Shown here: positions 49,156 to 57,586 of the stretch, one piece after another | Position numbering within the stretch: position 1 is the first letter of the stretch | Layout: every line of letters starts with the position of its first letter | Assembly: GCA_020525365.1 (NCBI GenBank) | Contig: JAIZOF010000001.1 | Coordinates: 806,502-870,501 of the forward strand | Direction: 5' to 3' | Length of the DNA stretch: 64,000 bases | DNA from: Sulfurovum sp. | Lineage (GTDB): Bacteria; Campylobacterota; Campylobacteria; Campylobacterales; Sulfurovaceae | Program-made: the position numbers and the translations under genes | The notes under the pieces: generated by a model | The model's database searches: none | What the model saw: only the letters and a program-made list of their open reading frames with translations | What the model was told of the DNA's origin: nothing

Positions 49156-50277
49156 ATGAATAAAGTGAGCTTATATTTTGAAAATGGTCTTTTTATGGAG
49201 GCAAAGGGTTTTGGGGCAGAGGGAACAGCAGTTGGTGAGATTGTATTTAACACCTCTTTAACTGGATATCAAGAGATTGTGACTGACCCTAGCTATGCGG
49301 GACAGTTTATTACCTTTACAATGCCTGAAATTGGTAATGTTGGATGTAATATGCAGGATATGGAGAGCAAGGGAGCACACTGTAAAGGAATTATTGTGCG
49401 TTCCTATCAGTCACGCCCCTCCAACTTCCGTTCCGAGGAGACACTTGCAACACTACTTAAGAGAGAGAATGTATTGGGCATTACCGATATAGACACACGT
49501 TTTTTAACCAAGGTTCTTCGTAGTGAAGGGGCAATGATGATGGTTGCCTCTACCGAAGTACACGATGAGGCAATACTTAAGAAGATTCTTGAGACCTCAC
49601 CACGTATTGAGGAGATTAACTACATTGAGCAGGTGAGCACCAAAGAGCCGTATATACATATGGAAGCACGTTACAATATAGGAACTTTTGAGTACGGTAA
49701 ACCAGAGACAAGTAAAAAAATTATTGCACTCGATTTTGGTATTAAGCGAAATATACTCAATGAACTGACCCATGCAGGCATGGAAGTATTAGTTGTTCCT
49801 AATGATATATCGGTTCAAGAGATTATTGAAAAGTTTGAAGCAAAAGAGATAGATGGTGTATTTCTCTCCAATGGACCAGGTGATCCTCTAATCCTTAAAG
49901 CAGAGCAAGAGAAGATTAAGCAGCTTATTGTAGCCAAAATACCAATGTTTGGTATTTGTCTTGGACATCAACTACTCTCTATCTCTCATGGCTACAATAC
50001 ATATAAGCTCAAATTTGGACACCATGGTGGAAACCATCCAGTTAAGAATCAAGTAAGTGGTATGGTTGAGATTACAGCACAAAATCATAACTATAATGTA
50101 CCTGATAACATCACTGAAGTAGCAGAGGTAACTCACATCAACCTTTTTGATAATACAATTGAGGGACTAAGGTACAAAAAGGTACCAGCTATGTCTGTGC
50201 AGCACCACCCCGAAGCAAGCCCTGGTCCCCATGAGAGTGCCTACATTTTCTCTGAATTTAGAAAGATGCTAGATTGA
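49156..50277 (+). CDS. carA: Carbamoyl-phosphate synthase small subunit CarA
   Basis: The glutaminase subunit that feeds ammonia to CarB for pyrimidine and arginine synthesis. The 373-residue protein has the N-terminal CarA domain and a class I amidotransferase domain with nucleophile Cys268 in GICLGHQLL and the histidine/glutamate pair in QHHPEASPGPHES. carB is not adjacent. It has its own AAGGAAT ribosome site; 49042-49155 shows no other gene. Confidence 0.96.
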   Translation: MNKVSLYFENGLFMEAKGFGAEGTAVGEIVFNTSLTGYQEIVTDPSYAGQFITFTMPEIGNVGCNMQDMESKGAHCKGIIVRSYQSRPSNFRSEETLATLLKRENVLGITDIDTRFLTKVLRSEGAMMMVASTEVHDEAILKKILETSPRIEEINYIEQVSTKEPYIHMEARYNIGTFEYGKPETSKKIIALDFGIKRNILNELTHAGMEVLVVPNDISVQEIIEKFEAKEIDGVFLSNGPGDPLILKAEQEKIKQLIVAKIPMFGICLGHQLLSISHGYNTYKLKFGHHGGNHPVKNQVSGMVEITAQNHNYNVPDNITEVAEVTHINLFDNTIEGLRYKKVPAMSVQHHPEASPGPHESAYIFSEFRKMLD

Positions 50278-50371
50278 CCTACAGGAAGATTTATTTGCCA
50301 AATACTTAAGGTAGATTATTTAACTTTATATAGAAAATACCCATATTCAGGGATTGAAAAAAGGAAACCTT

Positions 50372-51412
50372 ATGAACATAGCCATTTTATTCGGTGGATC
50401 TAGTTTTGAACATGAGATTAGTATTGTCTCTGCCATTACAATGAAAAAGGTACTTAAAAAGAGTAAGATTACCTACATCTTTATTGACTCCAATCGAGAG
50501 TTTTGGTTAGTGGATACAGAAAAGCTTAATGCTAAACTCTTCTCTTCAGGTGAGTATAAAAAAGGCAAACAACTCACACTAAAAAAGAGTGGTTTTTTTA
50601 CTGAAGGCATATTTGGCAATAAGAAAGTATCTTTTGATGTGGTACTTAATCTCATACACGGGCGTGATGGAGAAGATGGTAAGATTGCTTCATTAATGAC
50701 CTTTTTTGATATACCGTTCGTCTCTCCAGGGCTTGAAGCTTCCTTGCTCTCTTACAATAAGCTCTACACCAAGTTCCTTGCAGAGAGCTTGGGGGTTAAA
50801 ACAGTTACTTACGAACATATCTCTAAGCATGATGTACGTAAGGTTAGCATGAAATACCCTGTGATTGTCAAACCGGTACGTCTTGGATCAAGTATTGGTG
50901 TAAGCATTGTTAAAAATGAGACAGAACTTGATTATGCGCTTGATGTTGCTTTTGAATTTGATACAGATGTCATTATTGAACCATTTATAGAAGGGGTTAA
51001 AGAATATAATCAAGCAGGCTGTCTGACTAATGATTGGGAGCTTTCTATTGTTGAAGAACCACACAAAGAAGAGTTTCTTGATTTTGAAAAGAAATATATG
51101 GACTTTTCTCGTGATTCACAGGTTTTAGAAGCCAATATTCCTGATGACCTAAAAGAGAGGATTCGCAATATATTTAAAAAAGTCTATGATCCACTTTTTA
51201 GAGGAAGTATTATTCGTTGTGATTTTTTTGTTGTTGATAATGAAGTATTACTTAATGAGATAAACCCAATCCCAGGATCGATGGCAAACTATCTATTTGA
51301 AGATTTTGAAGGGATGCTAGAACGTCTGCTAAGGTATCTTCCCAAAGAGCAGAAGGTTAAAATAGATTACCAGTATATCCACTCCATACAGCAAGCAAAA
51401 GGGAAGGCATAA
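50372..51412 (+). CDS. ddl: D-alanine-D-alanine ligase
   Basis: Joins two D-alanines for peptidoglycan precursors. The 346-residue protein begins MNIAILFGGSSFEHEISIVSA, has the ATP-grasp core (PVIVKPVRLGSSIGVSIV) and the metal-binding C-terminal NEINPIPGSMANYLF. A TTG at 50354 would add six residues, but AAAGGAAA is spaced for ATG 50372. Stand-alone gene downstream of carA. Confidence 0.94.
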   Translation: MNIAILFGGSSFEHEISIVSAITMKKVLKKSKITYIFIDSNREFWLVDTEKLNAKLFSSGEYKKGKQLTLKKSGFFTEGIFGNKKVSFDVVLNLIHGRDGEDGKIASLMTFFDIPFVSPGLEASLLSYNKLYTKFLAESLGVKTVTYEHISKHDVRKVSMKYPVIVKPVRLGSSIGVSIVKNETELDYALDVAFEFDTDVIIEPFIEGVKEYNQAGCLTNDWELSIVEEPHKEEFLDFEKKYMDFSRDSQVLEANIPDDLKERIRNIFKKVYDPLFRGSIIRCDFFVVDNEVLLNEINPIPGSMANYLFEDFEGMLERLLRYLPKEQKVKIDYQYIHSIQQAKGKA

Positions 51413-51433
51413 AAGGTTTGGTTTTTTATGTAA

Positions 51434-51456
51434 AATAGGAGTATTTTACTCCTATT
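51434..51456. other. Perfect 10-bp hairpin between ddl and ccoN
   Basis: AATAGGAGTA pairs with TACTCCTATT around a 3-nt TTT loop, 21 nt after the ddl stop. A T-run precedes it but none follows, so it may act as a weak terminator or RNA-processing stem rather than a classic terminator. Confidence 0.5.
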
Positions 51457-51577
51457 AAAATTCCTTCAAATGCCTATAAAACAATACATTGACACATTTC
51501 TGTCTCTTTTGTTAAAACTTATTTAACAAATTGCTTTTTTCCCTTTCATTTTAAGCTTTACATAGGAAAAGTTAACT

Positions 51578-51583
51578 TATAAT
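51578..51583 (+). promoter_or_regulatory. -10 element of the cco operon
   Basis: A perfect TATAAT lies 55 nt before ccoN. No TTGAT-N4-ATCAA box is found near it, so cbb3 oxidase appears outside the nitrogen-oxide regulon and may be constitutive. The rest of 51413-51637 holds only the hairpin at 51434. Confidence 0.55.
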
Positions 51584-51637
51584 TAATGTTGAATGTTGTT
51601 ATAAGATACAGCATAAAATTTTTACAAGGGGGTATGT

Positions 51638-53104
51638 ATGCAGTCAAACGCAGCATTAGAATACGATTATTCCATAGCAAAATTGTTTACATTTACAACA
51701 ATTTTGTTTGGATTCTTAGGTATGGTGATTGGTACGCTTATTGCGTCACAACTAGCCTTTCCAGAATTGAACTACTTACTTGGTGAGTATGGAACATTCT
51801 CAAGGCTAAGACCACTTCACACAAATATTGTGATTTATGGGTTTACTTTGAGTGGTGTTTGGGCAACCTTTTACTACTCTGCACAGAGAGTCCTTAAGGT
51901 ATCTATGGCAGAGTCAAAGTTTGTGATGTTTATTGGAAAATTTCACTTCTATCTCTATTTTGTAGGTGCACTTATTGCCGTGATCACACTTCTTATGGGT
52001 ATTACACAAGCAAAAGAGTACGCACAGTTTGAGTGGCCAATTGATATCGTTATTGTATTGATTTGGGTACTTTGGGGTGTTGCAATGTTTGGTCTTATCG
52101 GAATCAGAAGAGAGAAAGCACTTTATATCTCTATGTGGTATTACATCGCATGTTTCCTTGGTATTGCTATGCTTTACCTTTTTAATAATATGGCTGTACC
52201 TACATACTTCGCTTCTGGTGGTGTTGGTAGCATTATGCACTCTGTTTCTATGTACTCAGGTACAAATGATGCACTTGTACAGTGGTGGTTTGGTCACAAT
52301 GCAGTCGCATTTGGTTTCACTGTGCCTATCGTTGCAATGATCTACTACTTCCTTCCAAAAGAGTCTGGGCAGGCAGTTTATTCCTATAAACTCTCTCTTC
52401 TCTCTTTCTGGGGTCTTATGTTTGTTTACCTCTGGGCTGGTTCGCACCATCTTCTATGGTCAACTGTTCCAGACTGGATGCAGACAATGGGTTCTATTTT
52501 CTCTGTTGTTCTCATTCTTCCGTCATGGGGTTCAGCAATTAACATGCTTCTTACGATGAAAGGTGAGTGGAACCAGCTGACTGAGAACCCGCTGATTAAA
52601 TTCATGGTTCTTGCATCTACGTTCTATATGCTTTCTACACTAGAGGGTCCAATTCAGGCAATCAAATCTGTTAATGCTATTGCGCACTTTACAGATTGGA
52701 TTCCTGGACATGTTCATGATGGTGTACTTGGTTGGGTTGTATTTATGATTATGGCAGCACTCTTCCATATGGCACCAAGAATGTTCAAAAGAGAGATATA
52801 CTCTAGGAAGTTAATGGAAGCACAGTTCTGGCTTCAAACTACAGCAGTTGTTCTCTACTTTACCTCTATGTGGATTGCAGGTATCACACAGGGTATGATG
52901 TGGAGAGCGGTGGATGAATATGGTAACTTAATGTATTCATTCATTGATACTGTTACAGTGCTTCATCCATACTATGCGATAAGAGCCCTTTCAGGTGTAA
53001 TGTACCTAATTGGATTCGTTATGTTCGCTTACAATATGATTAAGACTATGACTTCTTCTAGAGAGCTCTCTGAAGAACCACAGTTCAGATCACCTATGGC
53101 ATAA
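51638..53104 (+). CDS. ccoN: Cytochrome cbb3 oxidase subunit I CcoN
   Basis: The catalytic heme b / heme b3-CuB subunit of the high-affinity oxygen reductase. The 488-residue protein has about 12-14 helices. Ligands are visible: RLRPLHTNIVIYG for the low-spin heme, WWFGHNAVAFGFTVP for the CuB histidine, GSHHLLWSTVPDW for the CuB pair and DWIPGHVHDGVLGW for the two hemes. A strong site (AAGGGGG) precedes ATG 51638. It heads ccoNOQP. Confidence 0.97.
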   Translation: MQSNAALEYDYSIAKLFTFTTILFGFLGMVIGTLIASQLAFPELNYLLGEYGTFSRLRPLHTNIVIYGFTLSGVWATFYYSAQRVLKVSMAESKFVMFIGKFHFYLYFVGALIAVITLLMGITQAKEYAQFEWPIDIVIVLIWVLWGVAMFGLIGIRREKALYISMWYYIACFLGIAMLYLFNNMAVPTYFASGGVGSIMHSVSMYSGTNDALVQWWFGHNAVAFGFTVPIVAMIYYFLPKESGQAVYSYKLSLLSFWGLMFVYLWAGSHHLLWSTVPDWMQTMGSIFSVVLILPSWGSAINMLLTMKGEWNQLTENPLIKFMVLASTFYMLSTLEGPIQAIKSVNAIAHFTDWIPGHVHDGVLGWVVFMIMAALFHMAPRMFKREIYSRKLMEAQFWLQTTAVVLYFTSMWIAGITQGMMWRAVDEYGNLMYSFIDTVTVLHPYYAIRALSGVMYLIGFVMFAYNMIKTMTSSRELSEEPQFRSPMA

Positions 53105-53115
53105 GGAGGTAGGTT

Positions 53116-53805
53116 ATGTTTCATTGGTTAGAGAAAAATCCATTCTTCTTTGCAGTAGGAGTATTTTTAACTATCGCGTTCGCAGGTATCATTGAGATTC
53201 TGCCTAACTTTGCGGAAGCATCGCGTCCGGTAGCAGGTCTTAGACCATATACTGTACTTGAACTTGCGGGAAAAGAAATTTACAAAAAAGACAACTGTAT
53301 TGCATGCCATTCGCAGCTGATTCGTCCATTTAAAGCGGAAACAGACAGATATGGTCAATATTCTCTCTCTGGAGAGTACGCATACGACAGACCTTTCCAA
53401 TGGGGGTCTAAAAGAACAGGTCCGGACCTTCACCGTGTAGGCAACTACAGAACCACCGACTGGCACGAGAACCACATGTGGGAGCCAACATCTGTTGTAC
53501 CAGGTTCCATTATGCCTGCTTATAAGCATATGTTTACAAACAAAGCGGACATAGAGACAGCCTATGCTGAAGCAGTTACGGTTAAAAATGTCTTCAATAC
53601 ACCATATGGTGATGATATTCAACCAGGTCAAAAAGCATTTGAAGCCTATAAGTCGAAAGTACTTAATGAGGCAAAGAAGATTGCAGCTGATATGAAGAAC
53701 AAGGATGTTAAAGATGCGGTTTCCAAAGGAAAGATTCCTGAAATTGTAGCACTTATTGCATATTTGAATAGTCTGGGAGAAAGCCGTTACGCGGCAGCTA
53801 AATAA
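53116..53805 (+). CDS. ccoO: Cytochrome cbb3 oxidase subunit II CcoO
   Basis: Membrane-anchored monoheme cytochrome c of the cbb3 oxidase. The 229-residue protein has one N-terminal helix (about 9-27), the heme site CIACHSQ (about 65-71) and the CcoO hallmark RTGPDLHRVG. A methionine in PGSIMPAYK is the likely sixth ligand. It follows ccoN after 11 nt. Confidence 0.96.
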   Translation: MFHWLEKNPFFFAVGVFLTIAFAGIIEILPNFAEASRPVAGLRPYTVLELAGKEIYKKDNCIACHSQLIRPFKAETDRYGQYSLSGEYAYDRPFQWGSKRTGPDLHRVGNYRTTDWHENHMWEPTSVVPGSIMPAYKHMFTNKADIETAYAEAVTVKNVFNTPYGDDIQPGQKAFEAYKSKVLNEAKKIAADMKNKDVKDAVSKGKIPEIVALIAYLNSLGESRYAAAK

Positions 53806-53810
53806 GTGAT

Positions 53811-54020
53811 ATGGGACTTAGAGAATTACAAGGCTATGCCAGTTTCTTTATGACCATATTCTTGGTGGTGATGTTGTATGGGTACATTGTTTACTTGTAC
53901 AGGAGTGAAAAAAAAGGGAAGAAGGATTACGAGAAGCTAGGGAAGATCGCTCTTGATGACGAGATCGATTCTACTCCTATCAATACAAGTGATCCTCTAC
54001 CTGAAGAACAAAAGGAGTAG
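53811..54020 (+). CDS. ccoQ: Cytochrome cbb3 oxidase small subunit CcoQ
   Basis: A 69-residue single-helix protein (helix about 10-30, RSEKKGKKDYEKLGK after it) in the ccoQ position between ccoO and ccoP. Its helix-plus-charged-tail shape is typical of CcoQ, which stabilises CcoP in the complex. The 5-nt gaps on both sides indicate tight coupling. Confidence 0.88.
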   Translation: MGLRELQGYASFFMTIFLVVMLYGYIVYLYRSEKKGKKDYEKLGKIALDDEIDSTPINTSDPLPEEQKE

Positions 54021-54025
54021 AATAA

Positions 54026-54913
54026 ATGAATGCATTAATAGCAAAAGCATTGGCATTTGCAGCGGTACTGATTATTGTAACGATCGTAGTCGTCAAGCAG
54101 ATGAACATTGACCTAAGTGACCCGATCAACCTGCTTACAATGATCGGTGCGATCGCGATCGCAGTACTGTCAGCAGGTGTCTCGGCAAAATATATTGCCC
54201 AGATGAAGACAGATAAAGCTGAAGGTGAACTTGCTGAAGAAAATTGGGATGGTATTGGTGAATACAAGAATGAACTGCCTGCAGGTTGGGCTTACTCATT
54301 TCTTGGCACACTGATTTGGGCACTTTGGTATTGGCAGTGGGGGTATCCTGTCAATGCCTATAGTCAGATTGGTGAGTGGAATAAAGAGGTGAAGACTTAC
54401 AATAAGAAGTTTGAAGAGGTTCATAAAAATCCAGATAAAGCCACACTTAAAGAGATGGGTGAGTCTATCTTTCTTGTAAAGTGTGCGCCATGTCATGGAA
54501 CTACAGGTGATGGTCTTTCAGGTAAAGCACAAGATTTTGGTGCAAGAATGAGTAAAGAACAGATTCTTCATGTGATTAATAATGGACAGAATCAACTTGG
54601 TTATCCAATGGGTGCAATGCCTGCAGGTATGGCAACTGGAAAAGATGCGGAAGAGATTGCAACATATATTGCTGGTGGCATGAAAGGTAGCCAGCCTGCA
54701 TCATTTGCGGCATGTGCCTCTTGTCACGGTGCAGATGGTAAAGGAAATAATGGTATGGCACCAAACCTTGCTGGATATGATCTGACATTGGTGCAGCATG
54801 TACTTGAACATGGTAAAAAAGGAATGCTTGGTAAAATGCCATCATTTAAGACAACCACTACGCCAGTTCAAGAGAAAGCATTGGCTGAATTTCTTCAGTC
54901 TTTGAATAATTAA
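54026..54913 (+). CDS. ccoP: Cytochrome cbb3 oxidase diheme subunit CcoP
   Basis: Diheme cytochrome c subunit that receives electrons for the oxidase. The 295-residue protein has an N-terminal double helix region (about 4-22 and 30-48), a third helix near 90-105, and two heme sites, CAPCHGT and CASCHGADG. The NAFxGTLxW-like FLGTLIWALWYWQWGYP signature of CcoP is present. It starts 5 nt after ccoQ. Confidence 0.96.
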   Translation: MNALIAKALAFAAVLIIVTIVVVKQMNIDLSDPINLLTMIGAIAIAVLSAGVSAKYIAQMKTDKAEGELAEENWDGIGEYKNELPAGWAYSFLGTLIWALWYWQWGYPVNAYSQIGEWNKEVKTYNKKFEEVHKNPDKATLKEMGESIFLVKCAPCHGTTGDGLSGKAQDFGARMSKEQILHVINNGQNQLGYPMGAMPAGMATGKDAEEIATYIAGGMKGSQPASFAACASCHGADGKGNNGMAPNLAGYDLTLVQHVLEHGKKGMLGKMPSFKTTTTPVQEKALAEFLQSLNN

Positions 54914-54923
54914 GGAGTAGATG

Positions 54924-55154
54924 ATGGCAGAAAATACTAACAGATCCGTTTTTGGACTCAATGGCGTAACAGGTATGCTTATCGCAACTGTTCTGTTGCT
55001 TTCCATTCTGGTATTCCTTACAGTATGGGGACTTGGTGTTCAGCAAAAGTCTGCAAAGAATGCTTATAATCCAGCACCTATTACAGGTAGTCTAGATAAC
55101 GTAAAAATGATTAGCAAAGACAATGCACAGTTTGCATTTAAAAATGTAAAATAA
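54924..55154 (+). CDS. DUF4006-family cco operon protein
   Basis: A 76-residue protein with one membrane helix (about 13-36) that occurs next to cco genes in Campylobacterota. The start at 54924 has the better distance from AAGGAG than ATG 54921. The function is not known; likely an accessory or stability factor of cbb3 oxidase. Follows ccoP by 10 nt. Confidence 0.75.
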   Translation: MAENTNRSVFGLNGVTGMLIATVLLLSILVFLTVWGLGVQQKSAKNAYNPAPITGSLDNVKMISKDNAQFAFKNVK

Positions 55155-55172
55155 ATCATAAAGGATTGAACT

Positions 55173-55274
55173 ATGATTACAATTATGGATAAAATACTTG
55201 GTTGGATGATGGCTGTTACAGCAATCTATACCGCATGGGCAGTTTTAACACCAAACCATCTTTTTATAGGATAA
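55173..55274 (+). CDS. 33-residue membrane microprotein of the cco operon
   Basis: ATG at 55173 after AAAGGATTG, stop at 55272. The product (MITIMDKILGWMMAVTAIYT) is essentially one helix with a short C-terminal TPNHLFIG. It fills the gap between the DUF4006 gene and the next gene (3 nt downstream), leaving no unused space, which supports real coding. No family recognised. Confidence 0.5.
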   Translation: MITIMDKILGWMMAVTAIYTAWAVLTPNHLFIG

Positions 55275-55277
55275 ACA

Positions 55278-55907
55278 ATGATAAAAGTAAAAGCAGGGCT
55301 TGCCTTGCTTACTTTACTACTTCCACTTCTTCTGAACGCTACCACACTTTTAAAGAATGACATTTTAAATGATACAGCTGCAAAATATATAGAGCAGATG
55401 GGCAAAGAACTTGTCGAGAAGACAGGTATTCATGGGTATGTAATAGCAACAAATGAGCATTTCCCAGAAAGATTCAATTTGGTAGCTTATAGTAAGAGAT
55501 ATGAAGAGAAAGTAAGCAAACCGTATGTGATATTTATTTTTGCACCATTTGCACTAATTACAAAACAGTCACAACAAAGAGGACGGGTGGCAGTGATTTC
55601 CTCCTCGACAGCAATTGCATCAATGTATGACAAGGGCGAAATTATGGATGCAACTATTGATATAGTTGCATCAATCGATAAAAACAAAATTGAAGACAAG
55701 TATGCCATTGGTGTTGTTCAGGGATTTTCTGAACTCGCAGATGAGATAGCACACACCAAAGGTATTGAGTTGAAAAATACCATCAAAGAGACCCGTCAGG
55801 GTATTTGGGTGATTCAGGCAATCGTATTTTTTGGAGCATCAATCATATTTTGGTTGTTCATTTTCAGACCACTATACAGAAGGATAAAATATGGCAAAGA
55901 AAACTAA
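55278..55907 (+). CDS. Secreted membrane-tethered protein of the cco operon, TPM-like layout
   Basis: A 209-residue protein with a signal peptide (about 1-21), a periplasmic alpha/beta domain, and one C-terminal membrane helix (about 177-197) with a basic tail (RRIKYGKEN). The layout is like TPM-domain proteins, but I see no firm motif match. The start codon follows the microprotein stop by 3 nt and the end overlaps fixH by 17 nt, so it is probably a cbb3 assembly or quality factor. Function unknown. Confidence 0.6.
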   Translation: MIKVKAGLALLTLLLPLLLNATTLLKNDILNDTAAKYIEQMGKELVEKTGIHGYVIATNEHFPERFNLVAYSKRYEEKVSKPYVIFIFAPFALITKQSQQRGRVAVISSSTAIASMYDKGEIMDATIDIVASIDKNKIEDKYAIGVVQGFSELADEIAHTKGIELKNTIKETRQGIWVIQAIVFFGASIIFWLFIFRPLYRRIKYGKEN

Positions 55908-56442
55908 AGATATCTCTTATTGGCCTCATATGATTCTTGGATTTCTGATTGTTGGAATTACTTTAAGTTATTGGACAGTTAAATCTGCCTCCTCTATACC
56001 TGTGCAGGAGCCTAATGAGTATATGATGGAGTACCAACAAGCAGATATACATATCAATGACATCCTAAGATGTAAAGCCAATTTTGACAGACAGTTCACG
56101 ATTGAAATTATAGATGCTCCTAAGACTATTCTTGAATTAGAAAATGCCAAGCGTGCGAAAGAAGAAGAGGTTATTGTACTTAAAAATGGTATAAATCATT
56201 TCTCCTATCGCGTGAGCACCAAGTCGGGCACACCATTGACAGATGCCAATATCACTTTTTTATTGACACGTCCCCATACAAACAGAGATAATGTCATGAT
56301 TGAGAATGTATCGAATTCAAACGGTGTCTACGCAGTTGATGGTGTTAGCGTGAACAAGACAGGACGTTATATTTTGCAACTAAAGGCCATAGTTAACAAG
56401 GATACCATAGGGTATCTGGAGATACCAGCCTACTTGAAGTAA
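55891..56442 (+). CDS. fixH: FixH-like cbb3 assembly protein
   Basis: A 183-residue protein with one N-terminal helix (about 10-30) and a periplasmic immunoglobulin-like domain (GINHFSYRVSTKSGTPLTDANITF). It matches FixH, part of the copper-supply and assembly path for cbb3 oxidase. It overlaps the preceding gene by 17 nt and ends the operon. The rest of the fixGHIS set is not in the window. Confidence 0.75.
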   Translation: MAKKTKDISYWPHMILGFLIVGITLSYWTVKSASSIPVQEPNEYMMEYQQADIHINDILRCKANFDRQFTIEIIDAPKTILELENAKRAKEEEVIVLKNGINHFSYRVSTKSGTPLTDANITFLLTRPHTNRDNVMIENVSNSNGVYAVDGVSVNKTGRYILQLKAIVNKDTIGYLEIPAYLK

Positions 56443-56575
56443 GAGATTAAAAAATAAATTTCTCTATAGTAATATAGTTTCATATTATTTATCATTTTTG
56501 AATTATTTTATATTTTTATTTTATTTATATTTTATTTATACTATAATTATATATCTTAACATAAAGGATATATTG

Positions 56576-56971
56576 ATGAAAAAGTTATTACTGTTATCGT
56601 TGCTTATGATGGGGATTGCTTCAGCAAGTGTAGGAGAGCATACCAAGCGTATGAATACAATGAAAAAACTTGAAAATGGTATGGAAACAATCTTAAAAGG
56701 ATTGATGTACAATAACAAAAAGATTCTTCTTAAGGGTGTTGATATTGTCAAGGAAAATACAAAGGATATTAAATCCTTCAATATAAAAAACGAAGAAGGA
56801 AAGGGCTTTAAGCGTAAAAAATATGCTGAAACTGAGGCAAAAGCAATTGCTGTTGAAGCAGAAAGAATTTTTAAAGCCTTTAAGAAAGCAAATCGTAATC
56901 GTATGCTTGATAGTTTTAGAAAGTTGCAAAATCGATGTATGAGTTGCCATGCTTTAATACGTGAATGGTAA
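56576..56971 (+). CDS. Small periplasmic cytochrome with C-terminal heme site
   Basis: A 131-residue protein with a signal peptide (MKKLLLLSLLMMGIASA) and a single heme site CMSCH placed seven residues before the end. A heme site at the C-terminus of a helical protein is the arrangement of cytochrome c' type and related four-helix cytochromes. The ATG at 56498 lies 78 nt upstream with no ribosome site, while AAAGGA fits 56576. A perfect TATAAT is at 56542. NO or other gas binding is possible for that fold; not shown here. Confidence 0.75.
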   Translation: MKKLLLLSLLMMGIASASVGEHTKRMNTMKKLENGMETILKGLMYNNKKILLKGVDIVKENTKDIKSFNIKNEEGKGFKRKKYAETEAKAIAVEAERIFKAFKKANRNRMLDSFRKLQNRCMSCHALIREW

Positions 56972-57040
56972 TTAAAGAATTCCCCGAAGAGTTTCGCAGT
57001 TTAGAGAAACCCCTAATGATTGATATAGGGGTTGTCAGAA

Positions 57041-57484
57041 TCAGTGATTCTCTTTGAGTATATGATCTTTTGCCCATATTTTTATAGCATCACGTTGAGA
57101 TTTAGTCAACCTTGCATCTTCATGTATGATTAGATACATTGGTATCGGCATACGAAAATTGATTGTCTTAACAATTCCCTTATAAACTTTCTGTTTTTTA
57201 TTTTCATCATACCTATTCCACTCTTGAAAATTAACCGCTTTTCGTCCCTCTTTAACATGGCTCTTTACTTCAAGTGAGATAGGAGAGATATACCCATACC
57301 ACGGCATCTTTGTCTTATAGGAGTGGCAATTGTAACAGGAGGTTTTGAGCATATGCATAATCTCTTTGGGTGCCCTAATCTCATCTTTAGGATCAATCTC
57401 CTTGGGAGGCTCTGGAATGTCTATCTGTATCGTTTGAAGTAGCAAATGTACCTCCAGCCCATAAAAGAAGTATTTTTTCCACAT
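57041..57484 (-). CDS. Haem-binding domain protein
   Basis: A 147-residue protein of the small family with one CXXCH (TSCYNCHSYKTKMPWYG) and the following pattern ISPISLEVKSHVKEGRKAVNFQEWNRY, typical of the 'haem-binding domain' group. The N-terminal hydrophobic stretch is a short anchor or signal. It is convergent with the cytochrome gene before it. Electron partner unknown. Confidence 0.8.
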   Translation of the reverse strand: MWKKYFFYGLEVHLLLQTIQIDIPEPPKEIDPKDEIRAPKEIMHMLKTSCYNCHSYKTKMPWYGYISPISLEVKSHVKEGRKAVNFQEWNRYDENKKQKVYKGIVKTINFRMPIPMYLIIHEDARLTKSQRDAIKIWAKDHILKENH

Positions 57485-57586
57485 CGTAACCTTTTTAGGT
57501 GCATTATAGCCTTAGTAAATAAATTACTGGCTACTTGAAAGGCTAGGGCAATACACAATGTATGGTTTCTGTGGTATACTTTTTGC

